Below the pieces are notes generated by a model. That model was not told the DNA's origin. It saw nothing but the letters and a program-made list of their open reading frames with translations, and did no database searches. The translations under genes and the position numbers were made by a program. 64,000 nt of DNA from Mycolicibacterium austroafricanum. GTDB taxonomy: Bacteria; Actinomycetota; Actinomycetes; Mycobacteriales; Mycobacteriaceae. The stretch covers positions 1,175,537-1,239,536 of the forward strand of contig NZ_HG964450.1 in NCBI RefSeq assembly GCF_000612725.1, written 5' to 3'. Each line of letters starts with the position of its first letter. The stretch's first letter is position 1. Shown piece after piece: positions 18,344-26,334 of the stretch.

Positions 18344-19054
18344 TCACGACTTCCTGCCGCGCACCCACTGGATGGTGCCGACCGTCTTGATTCGCACACC
18401 GGCCAGACCCAGGCTCTCGAAGGTGTCGCCGAGTTCATCGTCGCCGAAGGCGTGGGCACCGGCATTGGGCAGGTAGCGCAGCAGGCCGGCCGCCGGGCCC
18501 GCGGTCGGCACCATCACGGCCATGCGCCGCCCGGGCCGCAGCACCCGCACCATTTCCGCCAGCGCCACCGCCGGGTCGGGGATCAGTTGCAGCATCGCGA
18601 TCGACACCACCGCGTCGAACGACTCGTCACGGAACGGCAGGTGTTGCGCGTCGGCGCGGATGAAACCCACGTTCGGTCCGGCTTCGGCGCGCACGGCACG
18701 CGCCAGCATCGGCTCGGAGATGTCCACGCCGAGCGCCAGCCCGCCGGGGCCGACCGCGCGGCCCAGCGCCCCGGTGACATTGCCCGGTCCGCTGCCGACG
18801 TCGAGCGCGGTACCGCCGACCGGGACGTTGAGCCATTCGGTGGGCTGCTGCCAGGCGGTCATCAGCCGCCGCGCGAGCGTCTGGGCGTTGTCGTAGAACA
18901 TCGAGCCGAGGCGCGACGCCCACAGCGCCTGGATCGCGCCGCGGTTGCTGTCCGGCTCGTCGCCGAGCAGGTCCAGGTAGCCCTTGCTGGTGTCGGGGTG
19001 CTCCGGCGGGTCGATCAACAGCCGCTCGGTCATGCGCAGCACGGTGTGAGTCAT
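18344..19054 (-). CDS. Class I SAM-dependent methyltransferase
   Basis: A 236-residue methyltransferase. Motif I is ALDVGSGPGNVTGAL near residue 75, the acidic loop LGVDISEPML follows, and FRDESFDAVVSIAMLQLIPD is the Methyltransf_11 post-motif. The start MTHTVLRM at 19054 is chosen over an upstream frame. Substrate is unknown; relatives act on quinones, lipids and small molecules. It is immediately downstream of the HAD gene (22 bp), so the two may be co-transcribed. Confidence 0.82.
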   Translation of the reverse strand: MTHTVLRMTERLLIDPPEHPDTSKGYLDLLGDEPDSNRGAIQALWASRLGSMFYDNAQTLARRLMTAWQQPTEWLNVPVGGTALDVGSGPGNVTGALGRAVGPGGLALGVDISEPMLARAVRAEAGPNVGFIRADAQHLPFRDESFDAVVSIAMLQLIPDPAVALAEMVRVLRPGRRMAVMVPTAGPAAGLLRYLPNAGAHAFGDDELGDTFESLGLAGVRIKTVGTIQWVRGRKS

Positions 19055-19076
19055 GCCACCACGGTACGCCCGCGAT

Positions 19077-19775
19077 TCACACTCCCAGGCGGTCTGCCAG
19101 ATCGTGGAAATCGTCTGCCATGACGTCGAATTCGCCGTCAGCCGGGCGGGCCGGCGCACGGTCGGGCCCCTGCTCGAGAGGCCGGTGGACGAACGCCGTG
19201 GCCAGCCCCGCACGACGCGCACCACGCAGATCGGACGGGTGCGCGGCGACCAGCATCAGCTCGCCGGGTGCCACGTCGAGGATCTCCGCGCAACCGAGGT
19301 AAGCCTCCCGGTCGGGTTTGTAGTGGCCGAAGATCTCGGCCGACAGCACGCAGTCCCACGGTAGACCCGCACGCTTGGCCATGTTCGTCAGCAGTGACAC
19401 GTTGCCGTTCGACAGCGTGGTGATGACGAAGCGCCGCTTCAGCCGGGTCAGGCCGGCGACCGCGTCCGGCCACGGGTCCAGCCGGTGCCACGCCCGGTTC
19501 AGCTCGTCGATCTCGCTGTCGCTCACCGTGATTCCGGTGCCTTCCAGCAACTCGACGAGACGCCCGCGGTGCAGGTCGTCCAGCCGCGTCCACGGCAGCT
19601 CGCCGCGCCGCACCCGATCCATCGCGGGCACGTAGCCGGCCCGCCAGTCGTCGGCGAAACGCGGCCAGTCCGCGGAGACACCGTTGCGGCGCCCGAAATC
19701 TCCGAGTTCGCGGATGACGCTCGAGCGCCAGTCCACGACGGTGCCGAACACGTCGAAGGCCAGCGCACGGATCAC
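19077..19775 (-). CDS. Haloacid dehalogenase, type II
   Basis: A 232-residue HAD-superfamily hydrolase. The nucleophile is in LAFDVFGTVVDW (Asp8), followed by TLSNGN (motif II), a conserved Lys in HYKPD, and a motif III/IV region LVAAHPSDLRGARRAG. These match L-2-haloacid dehalogenases, which replace halogen on short acids by hydroxyl; many family members have other substrates. The GTG at 19775 is preferred; a TTG at 19796 lies within the 32-bp tandem repeat that forms its upstream region. Confidence 0.83.
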   Translation of the reverse strand: MIRALAFDVFGTVVDWRSSVIRELGDFGRRNGVSADWPRFADDWRAGYVPAMDRVRRGELPWTRLDDLHRGRLVELLEGTGITVSDSEIDELNRAWHRLDPWPDAVAGLTRLKRRFVITTLSNGNVSLLTNMAKRAGLPWDCVLSAEIFGHYKPDREAYLGCAEILDVAPGELMLVAAHPSDLRGARRAGLATAFVHRPLEQGPDRAPARPADGEFDVMADDFHDLADRLGV

Positions 19776-19780
19776 GACTG

Positions 19781-19872
19781 TCTGCTCTTCGCGCAAGCGC
19801 TCATCGGTGCCATCTGCTCTTCGCGCAAGCGCTCATCGGTGCCATCCGCTCTTCGCGCAAGCGCTCATCGGT
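19781..19872 (-). repeat. 32-bp tandem repeat, ~3 copies, between quinone oxidoreductase and HAD genes
   Basis: Units at 19781-19812 and 19813-19844 are identical; a third (19845-19872) matches over 28 bp with one change. Each carries CTCTTCGCGCAAGCGCTCAT. On the minus strand every unit contains ATGAGCGC, and the stop codon of the quinone oxidoreductase (TGA at 19867-19865) lies in the third unit, so the repeat is a duplication of a stop/start junction rather than ordinary spacer DNA. Confidence 0.95.
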
Positions 19873-20833
19873 CCGGCTCCAGGACGAGTTTTCCGTTGAC
19901 GGCGCCGTCCGCGACGGCCTGCAACGCCGCCACCCCGTCCGACAGCGAGAACCGCACGGGCTCAGGCGGTCTGAGTCCTTGGTCGACGAGCGTGGCCAGC
20001 GCGGCACCCACCTGCGCCTGCGCGCCGGGCGTGCGGTTGACGAACTCACCCCACCCGACGCCGACGACGCTGACGTTGCGCAGCAGCAGCCGGTTGACCT
20101 TGACGGTGGGGATCCCGCCGGCGGCGAAGCCGATGACGAGCAGCCTGCCCTCGGTGGCCAATGCCCGGATCGCGTCGTCGAAGGCCGGCCCGCCGATCGG
20201 ATCGACCACAAGGTCGACGCCGCGCCCACCCGTCTCAGCCTTCACCGCATCCAGCCAACCCTCGGTCAGCGGCAGCACGACGTCGGCGCCCAGCGACTCC
20301 ACGAACTCGATCGCCGACGGCCGGTGCACCATCGCGATGACCCTGGCGCCCAACGCCTTTGCGATCTGCACTGAGGCGGTGCCGACCCCACCGCCGGAGC
20401 CGAGCACCAGCACCGTCTCACCGGCCTGCAGCGCGCCACGGCGCTGCAACGCGAAGTGCATCGTGTAGTAGTTGCCCAGCAGGCACACCGCCGACCCGTC
20501 GTCGAGCGCGTCGTTGGTCGGCACCACACTGCCCACCGGTACCGCGACCTGCTCGGCCCAGGCCCCCAGCAGACTGAACGCCGAGACCCGCTGCCCGGCA
20601 ACGAGACCCGATTCCGCCGGGGCCGACCGCACGGTGCCTGCAACCTCGAGGCCGGGCACGAACGGCGCCGGCACCTTCATCTGGTATTCGCCGCGCAGCA
20701 TCAGCAGGTCGGGGAAGCAGACGCCGGCGGCACCGACGTCGAGGACGACGGCATCGCCGCCGTGCACGTCCTCGACGTCGGTGTATGCCAGCCCCGCCGG
20801 GCCTGTCAGCTCTTGCGCGACAAGCGCTTTCAC
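19865..20833 (-). CDS. NADPH:quinone oxidoreductase (zinc-independent MDR family)
   Basis: A 322-residue medium-chain reductase. The nucleotide-binding motif is VLGSGGGVGTASVQIAKALGA near residue 150, preceded by the GAAGVCFPDLL segment common to quinone oxidoreductases. The Cys ligands of the structural zinc of alcohol dehydrogenases are absent, which places it in the QOR group. The order methyltransferase, ALDH, SDR, QOR matches Rv0146-Rv0149. Its start lies 41 bp after the SDR stop, so it may belong to the same leftward operon. Confidence 0.87.
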   Translation of the reverse strand: MKALVAQELTGPAGLAYTDVEDVHGGDAVVLDVGAAGVCFPDLLMLRGEYQMKVPAPFVPGLEVAGTVRSAPAESGLVAGQRVSAFSLLGAWAEQVAVPVGSVVPTNDALDDGSAVCLLGNYYTMHFALQRRGALQAGETVLVLGSGGGVGTASVQIAKALGARVIAMVHRPSAIEFVESLGADVVLPLTEGWLDAVKAETGGRGVDLVVDPIGGPAFDDAIRALATEGRLLVIGFAAGGIPTVKVNRLLLRNVSVVGVGWGEFVNRTPGAQAQVGAALATLVDQGLRPPEPVRFSLSDGVAALQAVADGAVNGKLVLEPDR

Positions 20834-20874
20834 CTAATCGACCCCCGGTCGCTTCGCTCCTGCCAGCCGAGAAG

Positions 20875-21738
20875 TCAGCCGAGGCTGAAGGTGGCCCGCT
20901 CGGCCGCCGACAGATCGGTGATCTCGCCCCACCTGGCGGCGACGTCGTCGACCGACGGCACCTCGGTGAACGTCACGCCGCTGTTCTGGAACAGCGCGAC
21001 ACGCTGCACCTTGCCGCCGCCGACGATGAACACCGATGCCGTCTCGGGCACCTCCTCGGTGCACAGGTACGACACGATCGGTGCCACGTACTCCGGGGTG
21101 AGCTTCTCGAACACCTCCGGCGGCAGAATGTCCTGCGTCATCCGGGTGGCGGCGATCGGCGCGACGGCGTTGGCCTTGATGTTGTACTTCGCGCCCTCCT
21201 GGGCAAGCGTGTTGATCAGGCCGACGAGGCCGAGCTTGGCGGCGCCGTAGTTGGCCTGGCCGAAGTTCCCGAACAGACCGCTGGTCGAGGTCGCCACGAC
21301 GACGCGGCCGAAACCGTTCTCGCGGAAGTGCGGCCATGCGGCACGGATGACGTTGTACCCGCCGTACAGGTGCACCTTGAGCACAGCGTCCCAGTTCGCG
21401 AACTCCATCTTGTGGAAGGTGCCGTCGCGCAGGATGCCCGCGTTGCTCACCACACCGTCGACCTTGCCGAATTCGTCGACAGCGGTCTTGATGATGTTGG
21501 CCGCACCCTCGGGCTCGGCGACGGAATCGTAGTTCGCCACCGCGCGGCCACCGGCGGCCTTGATCTCCTTGACCACCTCGTCGGCCATGGCCGACCCGGC
21601 ACCGGTACCGTCCCGCGCTCCGCCGAGGTCGTTGACGACGACGCTGGCTCCCTCACGCGCGAGCGTCAGCGCGTATTCGCGCCCGAGCCCTCCTCCGGCA
21701 CCCGTGACGACGATGACACGATCCTGCACTCCTGGCAC
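20875..21738 (-). CDS. Short-chain dehydrogenase/reductase
   Basis: A 287-residue SDR like Rv0148. The NAD-binding motif VTGAGGGLGREYA is near residue 9; catalytic Tyr and Lys are in ANYGAAKLG; the catalytic Ser lies in the ATSTSGLFGNFG segment. The length and the VNDLGGARDGTG insert resemble the dehydrogenase part of 17-beta-HSD4/peroxisomal multifunctional enzymes, which suggests 3-hydroxyacyl-CoA or steroid-side-chain substrates (inference). The GTG at 21738 with ribosome site GAGAGGAAC is chosen; the frame continues to 21771. Confidence 0.88.
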   Translation of the reverse strand: MPGVQDRVIVVTGAGGGLGREYALTLAREGASVVVNDLGGARDGTGAGSAMADEVVKEIKAAGGRAVANYDSVAEPEGAANIIKTAVDEFGKVDGVVSNAGILRDGTFHKMEFANWDAVLKVHLYGGYNVIRAAWPHFRENGFGRVVVATSTSGLFGNFGQANYGAAKLGLVGLINTLAQEGAKYNIKANAVAPIAATRMTQDILPPEVFEKLTPEYVAPIVSYLCTEEVPETASVFIVGGGKVQRVALFQNSGVTFTEVPSVDDVAARWGEITDLSAAERATFSLG

Positions 21739-21774
21739 TGATGTTCCTCTCTCAAAGGGTCCGGGCGCCACCAG

Positions 21775-23187
21775 CTAGAACAGCTTGCGCGCCAGCTTCC
21801 ACGCCTTCTCTGTATACGGGGGGTAGATCATGGCGCCGAGGTCGGGTCGGGTCGGCTTGGTCAGCACCGACTTGCGGTGGCTGAACTCCTCGAAGCCGAA
21901 CTTGCCGTGGTAGGCGCCCAGACCGGACGGTCCGACGCCACCGAACGGCAGCTTGTGGGTGGCGAAGTGGAAGATCAGGTGGTTGACGACCATGCCGCCT
22001 GCCGGGACTTCCTTGATCACCCGCTCGCGTACCGCCTTGGCCTTGGTGAACAGGTACGCCGCCAGGGGCTTGGGCCTCGAGTTGACGAAAGAGATTGCCT
22101 CGTCGAGGTTTTGCACAGTCACAACAGGCAGGATCGGGCCGAAGATCTCGTCGGTCATCAACGGCTCGGCCGGGTCGGGGTCCACCACGACGGTCGGCTG
22201 GATCTTCATGGCGACGGCGTCGGAGCCGCCGCCGATGGCGACCTTGCCTTTGGTGGCCGCCAGCGCGTTGGCGAGCCGGTTGAAGTGTCGCTCGTTGACG
22301 ATCTTCTTGCCTGCCGCATTGCCCGCCTCGAACGTGTCGATCGCCTTGCGGATGGCCTCGACGAGCTTGTCGCGGATCGGGGCCTCGGCCAACACGTAGT
22401 CGGGGGCGATGCAGATCTGGCCCGAGTTGATGAGCTTGGTCCAGGCGATGCGCTTGGCGGCGACCTCGATGTCGGCGTCGGCAGCCACGATCACCGGGCT
22501 CTTGCCTCCGAGCTCGAGGGTGACCGGTGTGAGGTGGGTGGCAGCGGCCTCGTACACGCGGCGGCCGACCTCTGTGCCGCCGGTGAAGATCAGATGATCG
22601 AAGCCCTGCGCGATGAGTTCCTGGCTGACCGCGCCGTCTCCCTCGACGACGGCGATCGCGTCGTTGTCCATGTACCGCGGCACCAACTCGGCCATCAACG
22701 CCGACGACGCCGGTGCGACCTCAGAAGGCTTGAGCACCACGGTGTTTCCCGCGGCGATGGCACCCACGGCCGGGCCCAGTGTGAGCGCGAACGGGAAGTT
22801 CCAGGCACCGATGATCAGCACGGTGCCGTAGGGCTCGTATTCCACCCAGCCCCGGCCGGGCAGCTGCGACATCTCCAGCAGGCGGTAACGGCGCTTCATC
22901 CACTTGCCGACGTTCTTGGCCGCGTACGCGGCCTCACCGACGGTGCTGGCGACGTCGGCGAGCCACGCCTCGAACGGCCCCCGGCCCAGATCCTTCTCCA
23001 GCGCTTCGGCGATCGCGCCCTCGTTCTCGGTCATCAGCCGTTCCAGCGCGTGCAGCTGCTCTTTGCGCCACTGCACGCTTCGGGTGCGACCGGTCGCGAA
23101 CGTCTGGCGGAGCTTGCGGACGACGGCCGGGATGTCGGTGCCGCCGACGTTTGCGGCCTGGGCGGGTACGACGGATTCGGTGGTCAT
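21775..23187 (-). CDS. Aldehyde dehydrogenase family protein
   Basis: A 470-residue NAD(P)-dependent aldehyde dehydrogenase of the class 3 fatty-aldehyde type (short N-terminus, hydrophobic C-terminal tail). The catalytic Glu is in TLELGGKSP and the nucleophilic Cys in NSGQICIAPDYV; the cofactor loop IFTGGTEVGRR is present. The ATG at 23187 follows a clear AAGAAGGGA site. It starts a probable operon with the SDR and QOR genes and corresponds to Rv0147. An 18-bp palindrome lies 41 bp upstream of the start. Substrates are likely medium or long aldehydes. Confidence 0.9.
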   Translation of the reverse strand: MTTESVVPAQAANVGGTDIPAVVRKLRQTFATGRTRSVQWRKEQLHALERLMTENEGAIAEALEKDLGRGPFEAWLADVASTVGEAAYAAKNVGKWMKRRYRLLEMSQLPGRGWVEYEPYGTVLIIGAWNFPFALTLGPAVGAIAAGNTVVLKPSEVAPASSALMAELVPRYMDNDAIAVVEGDGAVSQELIAQGFDHLIFTGGTEVGRRVYEAAATHLTPVTLELGGKSPVIVAADADIEVAAKRIAWTKLINSGQICIAPDYVLAEAPIRDKLVEAIRKAIDTFEAGNAAGKKIVNERHFNRLANALAATKGKVAIGGGSDAVAMKIQPTVVVDPDPAEPLMTDEIFGPILPVVTVQNLDEAISFVNSRPKPLAAYLFTKAKAVRERVIKEVPAGGMVVNHLIFHFATHKLPFGGVGPSGLGAYHGKFGFEEFSHRKSVLTKPTRPDLGAMIYPPYTEKAWKLARKLF

Positions 23188-23227
23188 GACGGGGTCCCTT
23201 CTTGACCTCGGGAATACCCGCATCGTA

Positions 23228-23245
23228 ACCAACCATCCGGTTGGT
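23228..23245 (-). promoter_or_regulatory. Palindromic operator candidate upstream of ALDH gene
   Basis: ACCAACC-ATCC-GGTTGGT is a perfect 7-bp inverted repeat with a 4-nt centre. It is located 41 bp upstream of the aldehyde dehydrogenase ATG, in promoter position. The size and symmetry fit TetR-type operators, and a TetR gene lies about 1.2 kb further upstream. The regulator is inferred, not shown. Confidence 0.5.
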
Positions 23246-23256
23246 GAACAGGAGCG

Positions 23257-23367
23257 GTCGGATGACGATCAAGCGGCGAGGCACGAGCCGCGTTGAGGAA
23301 TCCGACCATCAGGCACCGTCGGATGACGATCGAGCCGCGAGGCACGAGCCGCGTTGAGGAATCCGAC
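23257..23367. repeat. 61-bp tandem duplication between ALDH and methyltransferase genes
   Basis: GTCGGATGACGATC starts at 23257 and again at 23318, giving a 61-bp period. The second unit matches the first over its first 50 bp with a few changes. A shared core is GAGGCACGAGCCGCGTTGAG. It fills most of the 207-bp gap between the methyltransferase stop and the ALDH start. No coding signal is seen. Confidence 0.9.
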
Positions 23368-23394
23368 GGTCGGGGACCGCCGAGCTACGGCGGT

Positions 23395-24369
<975 letters not shown>

Positions 24370-24451
24370 CTAACCAAGGGGCGGCGCCAGCTCGGCTGTG
24401 GGACAGGCCACAGCCCTGTGACACAGATTCACAGGAGAACCTCAGATGCGG

Positions 24452-25087
24452 TTACTCGCCGAGGTTCCAGAGCTTGTTGGCCAGCAGCAGTTCGAGTTTG
24501 TGCATCACGGCGCCGAAATCGCTGCGGTCGCCGACGAAGCCCGCGTAGAAACCCATTCCCCACACCACCGCCACCAACATTTCGACCAGATGGTTGACGT
24601 CGGTGTCGGCGCTCAACTCCCCGCGCGCGACCGCGTCGTTGACCGCCCAGGAGACGAATGCCCGCGAGTTGGTGAGCGAGTCGTGGTCGTCATCGGCGAG
24701 TTCCGGGTGACGCTGCGACTCCAGAACCGACGTCACCAGGAAAGCAGCCGCGGACCTGTCGTCGGTGTCGACCTGCGTGGCCACCGAGAGGAACGCCATC
24801 AGCCGGTTGAGCAGCGACGTCTGCTCGTGCGCCCGGGCGATGCCCACGCCGACAACCGAAGCGTAGGTCTGCTCGACCACCTCGGCCCACAGCACACGTT
24901 TGCTGCTGAAATAGTGGTTGATGGCCGGCCGGGTGAGATCCGCACGTACAGCGATCGCCTGGAACGTCGCCGCGTCGTAGCCAAGTTCGCTGAAGATCTC
25001 ACGAGCGGCACGCACAATGCGCTCCCGCGTTTCAGCTGCCTTCGCTGCGGGAGGACGCCCTGGACCTCGACTCGCCGTATACGGCAC
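24452..25087 (-). CDS. TetR-family regulator
   Basis: A 211-residue repressor. The HTH is in the first 60 residues: RERIVRAAREIFSELGYDA then IAVRADLTRPAINHYFSSK. An Arg/Pro-rich leader (SRGPGRPPAAKAAE) precedes it. The C-terminal ligand domain is divergent. The start is a GTG at 25087, which itself lies within an inverted repeat at 25083-25101. It is 127 bp upstream of the methyltransferase gene on the same strand and may regulate that methyltransferase/ALDH group as well as itself. Confidence 0.87.
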   Translation of the reverse strand: MPYTASRGPGRPPAAKAAETRERIVRAAREIFSELGYDAATFQAIAVRADLTRPAINHYFSSKRVLWAEVVEQTYASVVGVGIARAHEQTSLLNRLMAFLSVATQVDTDDRSAAAFLVTSVLESQRHPELADDDHDSLTNSRAFVSWAVNDAVARGELSADTDVNHLVEMLVAVVWGMGFYAGFVGDRSDFGAVMHKLELLLANKLWNLGE

Positions 25088-25101
25088 GGTTAAATTGTGC
25101 C
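25083..25101. promoter_or_regulatory. Inverted repeat over the TetR start codon
   Basis: GGCAC (25083-25087) and GTGCC (25097-25101) are complementary around an A/T-rich 9-nt centre, with partial extension outward (TAC / ATA). The left arm contains the GTG start of the leftward TetR gene. A self-binding site here would block its own expression; this is inference from position. Confidence 0.35.
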
Positions 25102-25253
25102 ATACGTAAGCTGCGCAGCCAGCACCAGTTCGCGACCGTGACCCGACAGTGATCTTTCAGCAAACAATGCTGCCTGCTCATGGGCGTATCAGAGCGCCCC
25201 ACCAACCCCGGCATGCTCGCCGGCGGCCGCCCGCGAACTAGGGTTTTCGGGTT

Positions 25254-25820
25254 ATGGGGGCTGTGGCATCGCGAGAGTCGTTCTTCAAGACGGGCCTCGA
25301 CGTGCTGGCCGACCTGGGCTACGGAGGCCTGAAACTCGCCGAGGTGTGTGACCGCCTCGGCGTCACCACCGGGTCCTTCTATCACTACTTTCCGAACTGG
25401 CCGGCGTACTCCCAGGAGCTGGTTGCGCACTGGTATGAGGGGATGACCCTCAAGGTCGTCGACACCGTGCAGGCCGAGACCGATCCGCGGCTGCGCATCG
25501 ATCGCCTGATCGAGGCCGGACTCACGCTGCCGCACAGCGCCGAGGCCGCAATCCGGGTGTGGAGTGGCGTCGACCCTCATGTGGGCTCGGTCCAGGAGGC
25601 CGTGGATCGCCAACGCTTCGACGTCATGCGCGAATCCGCGCTGGAGGTACTGCGCAATCCGCGCCAAGCCGAGCTGTTCGCCGCCTGGGCGGTTTATCTT
25701 CTGGTCGGGTACGAGCAGGCCAGTTTGCCTGCGGACGTCGACGGCTTGCGGTGGATTGTCGGTCAGTTGCTCGAGGCGCTCGACTCGGGCCGGTTCACGT
25801 CGGTGCCCGGCCGTGAGTGA
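25254..25820 (+). CDS. TetR-family regulator
   Basis: A 188-residue regulator divergent from the previous one and unrelated in sequence. The HTH is in residues 15-50, LKLAEVCDRLGVTTGSFYHYF, with the typical FYHYF recognition-helix end. It is the first gene of a rightward operon; its stop lies within the GTGAGTGA junction that starts the next membrane protein, so translation is coupled. It most likely controls the FUSC transporter operon that follows. Confidence 0.87.
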   Translation: MGAVASRESFFKTGLDVLADLGYGGLKLAEVCDRLGVTTGSFYHYFPNWPAYSQELVAHWYEGMTLKVVDTVQAETDPRLRIDRLIEAGLTLPHSAEAAIRVWSGVDPHVGSVQEAVDRQRFDVMRESALEVLRNPRQAELFAAWAVYLLVGYEQASLPADVDGLRWIVGQLLEALDSGRFTSVPGRE

Positions 25821-26334
25821 GGCCCCCGCGTCCGAGGCCGACGACGCGCCGGTCGGGCACGTCGTCGCCATGCTGCGCGAACGTCTCTACGGCGCGATCT
25901 CCTGCCTGGCGACCCTGGTGGTGCTGACGCGTTACACCGAGGACGACACCAGCGGGTGGGCGCGGATGCTCGATGTCGGGGTCACGATGGGTGGGCTGTG
26001 GGCGGCCAGCCTGCTCGCCGACTGGGTTGCCCACCTGAGCGTGCACGAGCAGACACCGCGGGGTATCGAGTGGTGGCGGATGCTGCAGGCTTCCGCTCAG
26101 ATTCTGCAGGCGGCGCTGTTGCCGCTGCTCGCACTGGGCAGCGCGGCGGTCGGCCTCCTGGAGACCGACACGGCCCTGTGGGTCGCCAAATGGATTCTGG
26201 TGGCCGAGCTCGGGCTCATCACGCTTCTCGCCGTGCGCAAGACCCGTCTGCCCGGGTGGCAGCAAATCGTCACGGTGCTGCTGCTCATCGGGGTGGGCCT
26301 GCTGGTGATCGGCATCAAGGTCCTCGCGCACTGA
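25813..26334 (+). CDS. Conserved small membrane protein
   Basis: A 173-residue protein with four hydrophobic helices: CLATLVVLT, VTMGGLWAASLLADWVAHL, ALLPLLALGSAAVGLL and the C-terminal VTVLLLIGVGLLVIGIKVL. No catalytic motif is seen. It begins at a GTG overlapping the TetR end by 8 bp and its stop overlaps the FUSC start (TGATG). The tight packing suggests it works with the FUSC protein, perhaps as an accessory subunit; the role is unknown. Confidence 0.75.
   Translation: MSEAPASEADDAPVGHVVAMLRERLYGAISCLATLVVLTRYTEDDTSGWARMLDVGVTMGGLWAASLLADWVAHLSVHEQTPRGIEWWRMLQASAQILQAALLPLLALGSAAVGLLETDTALWVAKWILVAELGLITLLAVRKTRLPGWQQIVTVLLLIGVGLLVIGIKVLAH

Noticed and set aside
23257..23367. Possible CRISPR array from repeated 50-bp units
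   Set aside because: Only two copies in direct tandem, no equal-length spacers and no cas genes nearby.
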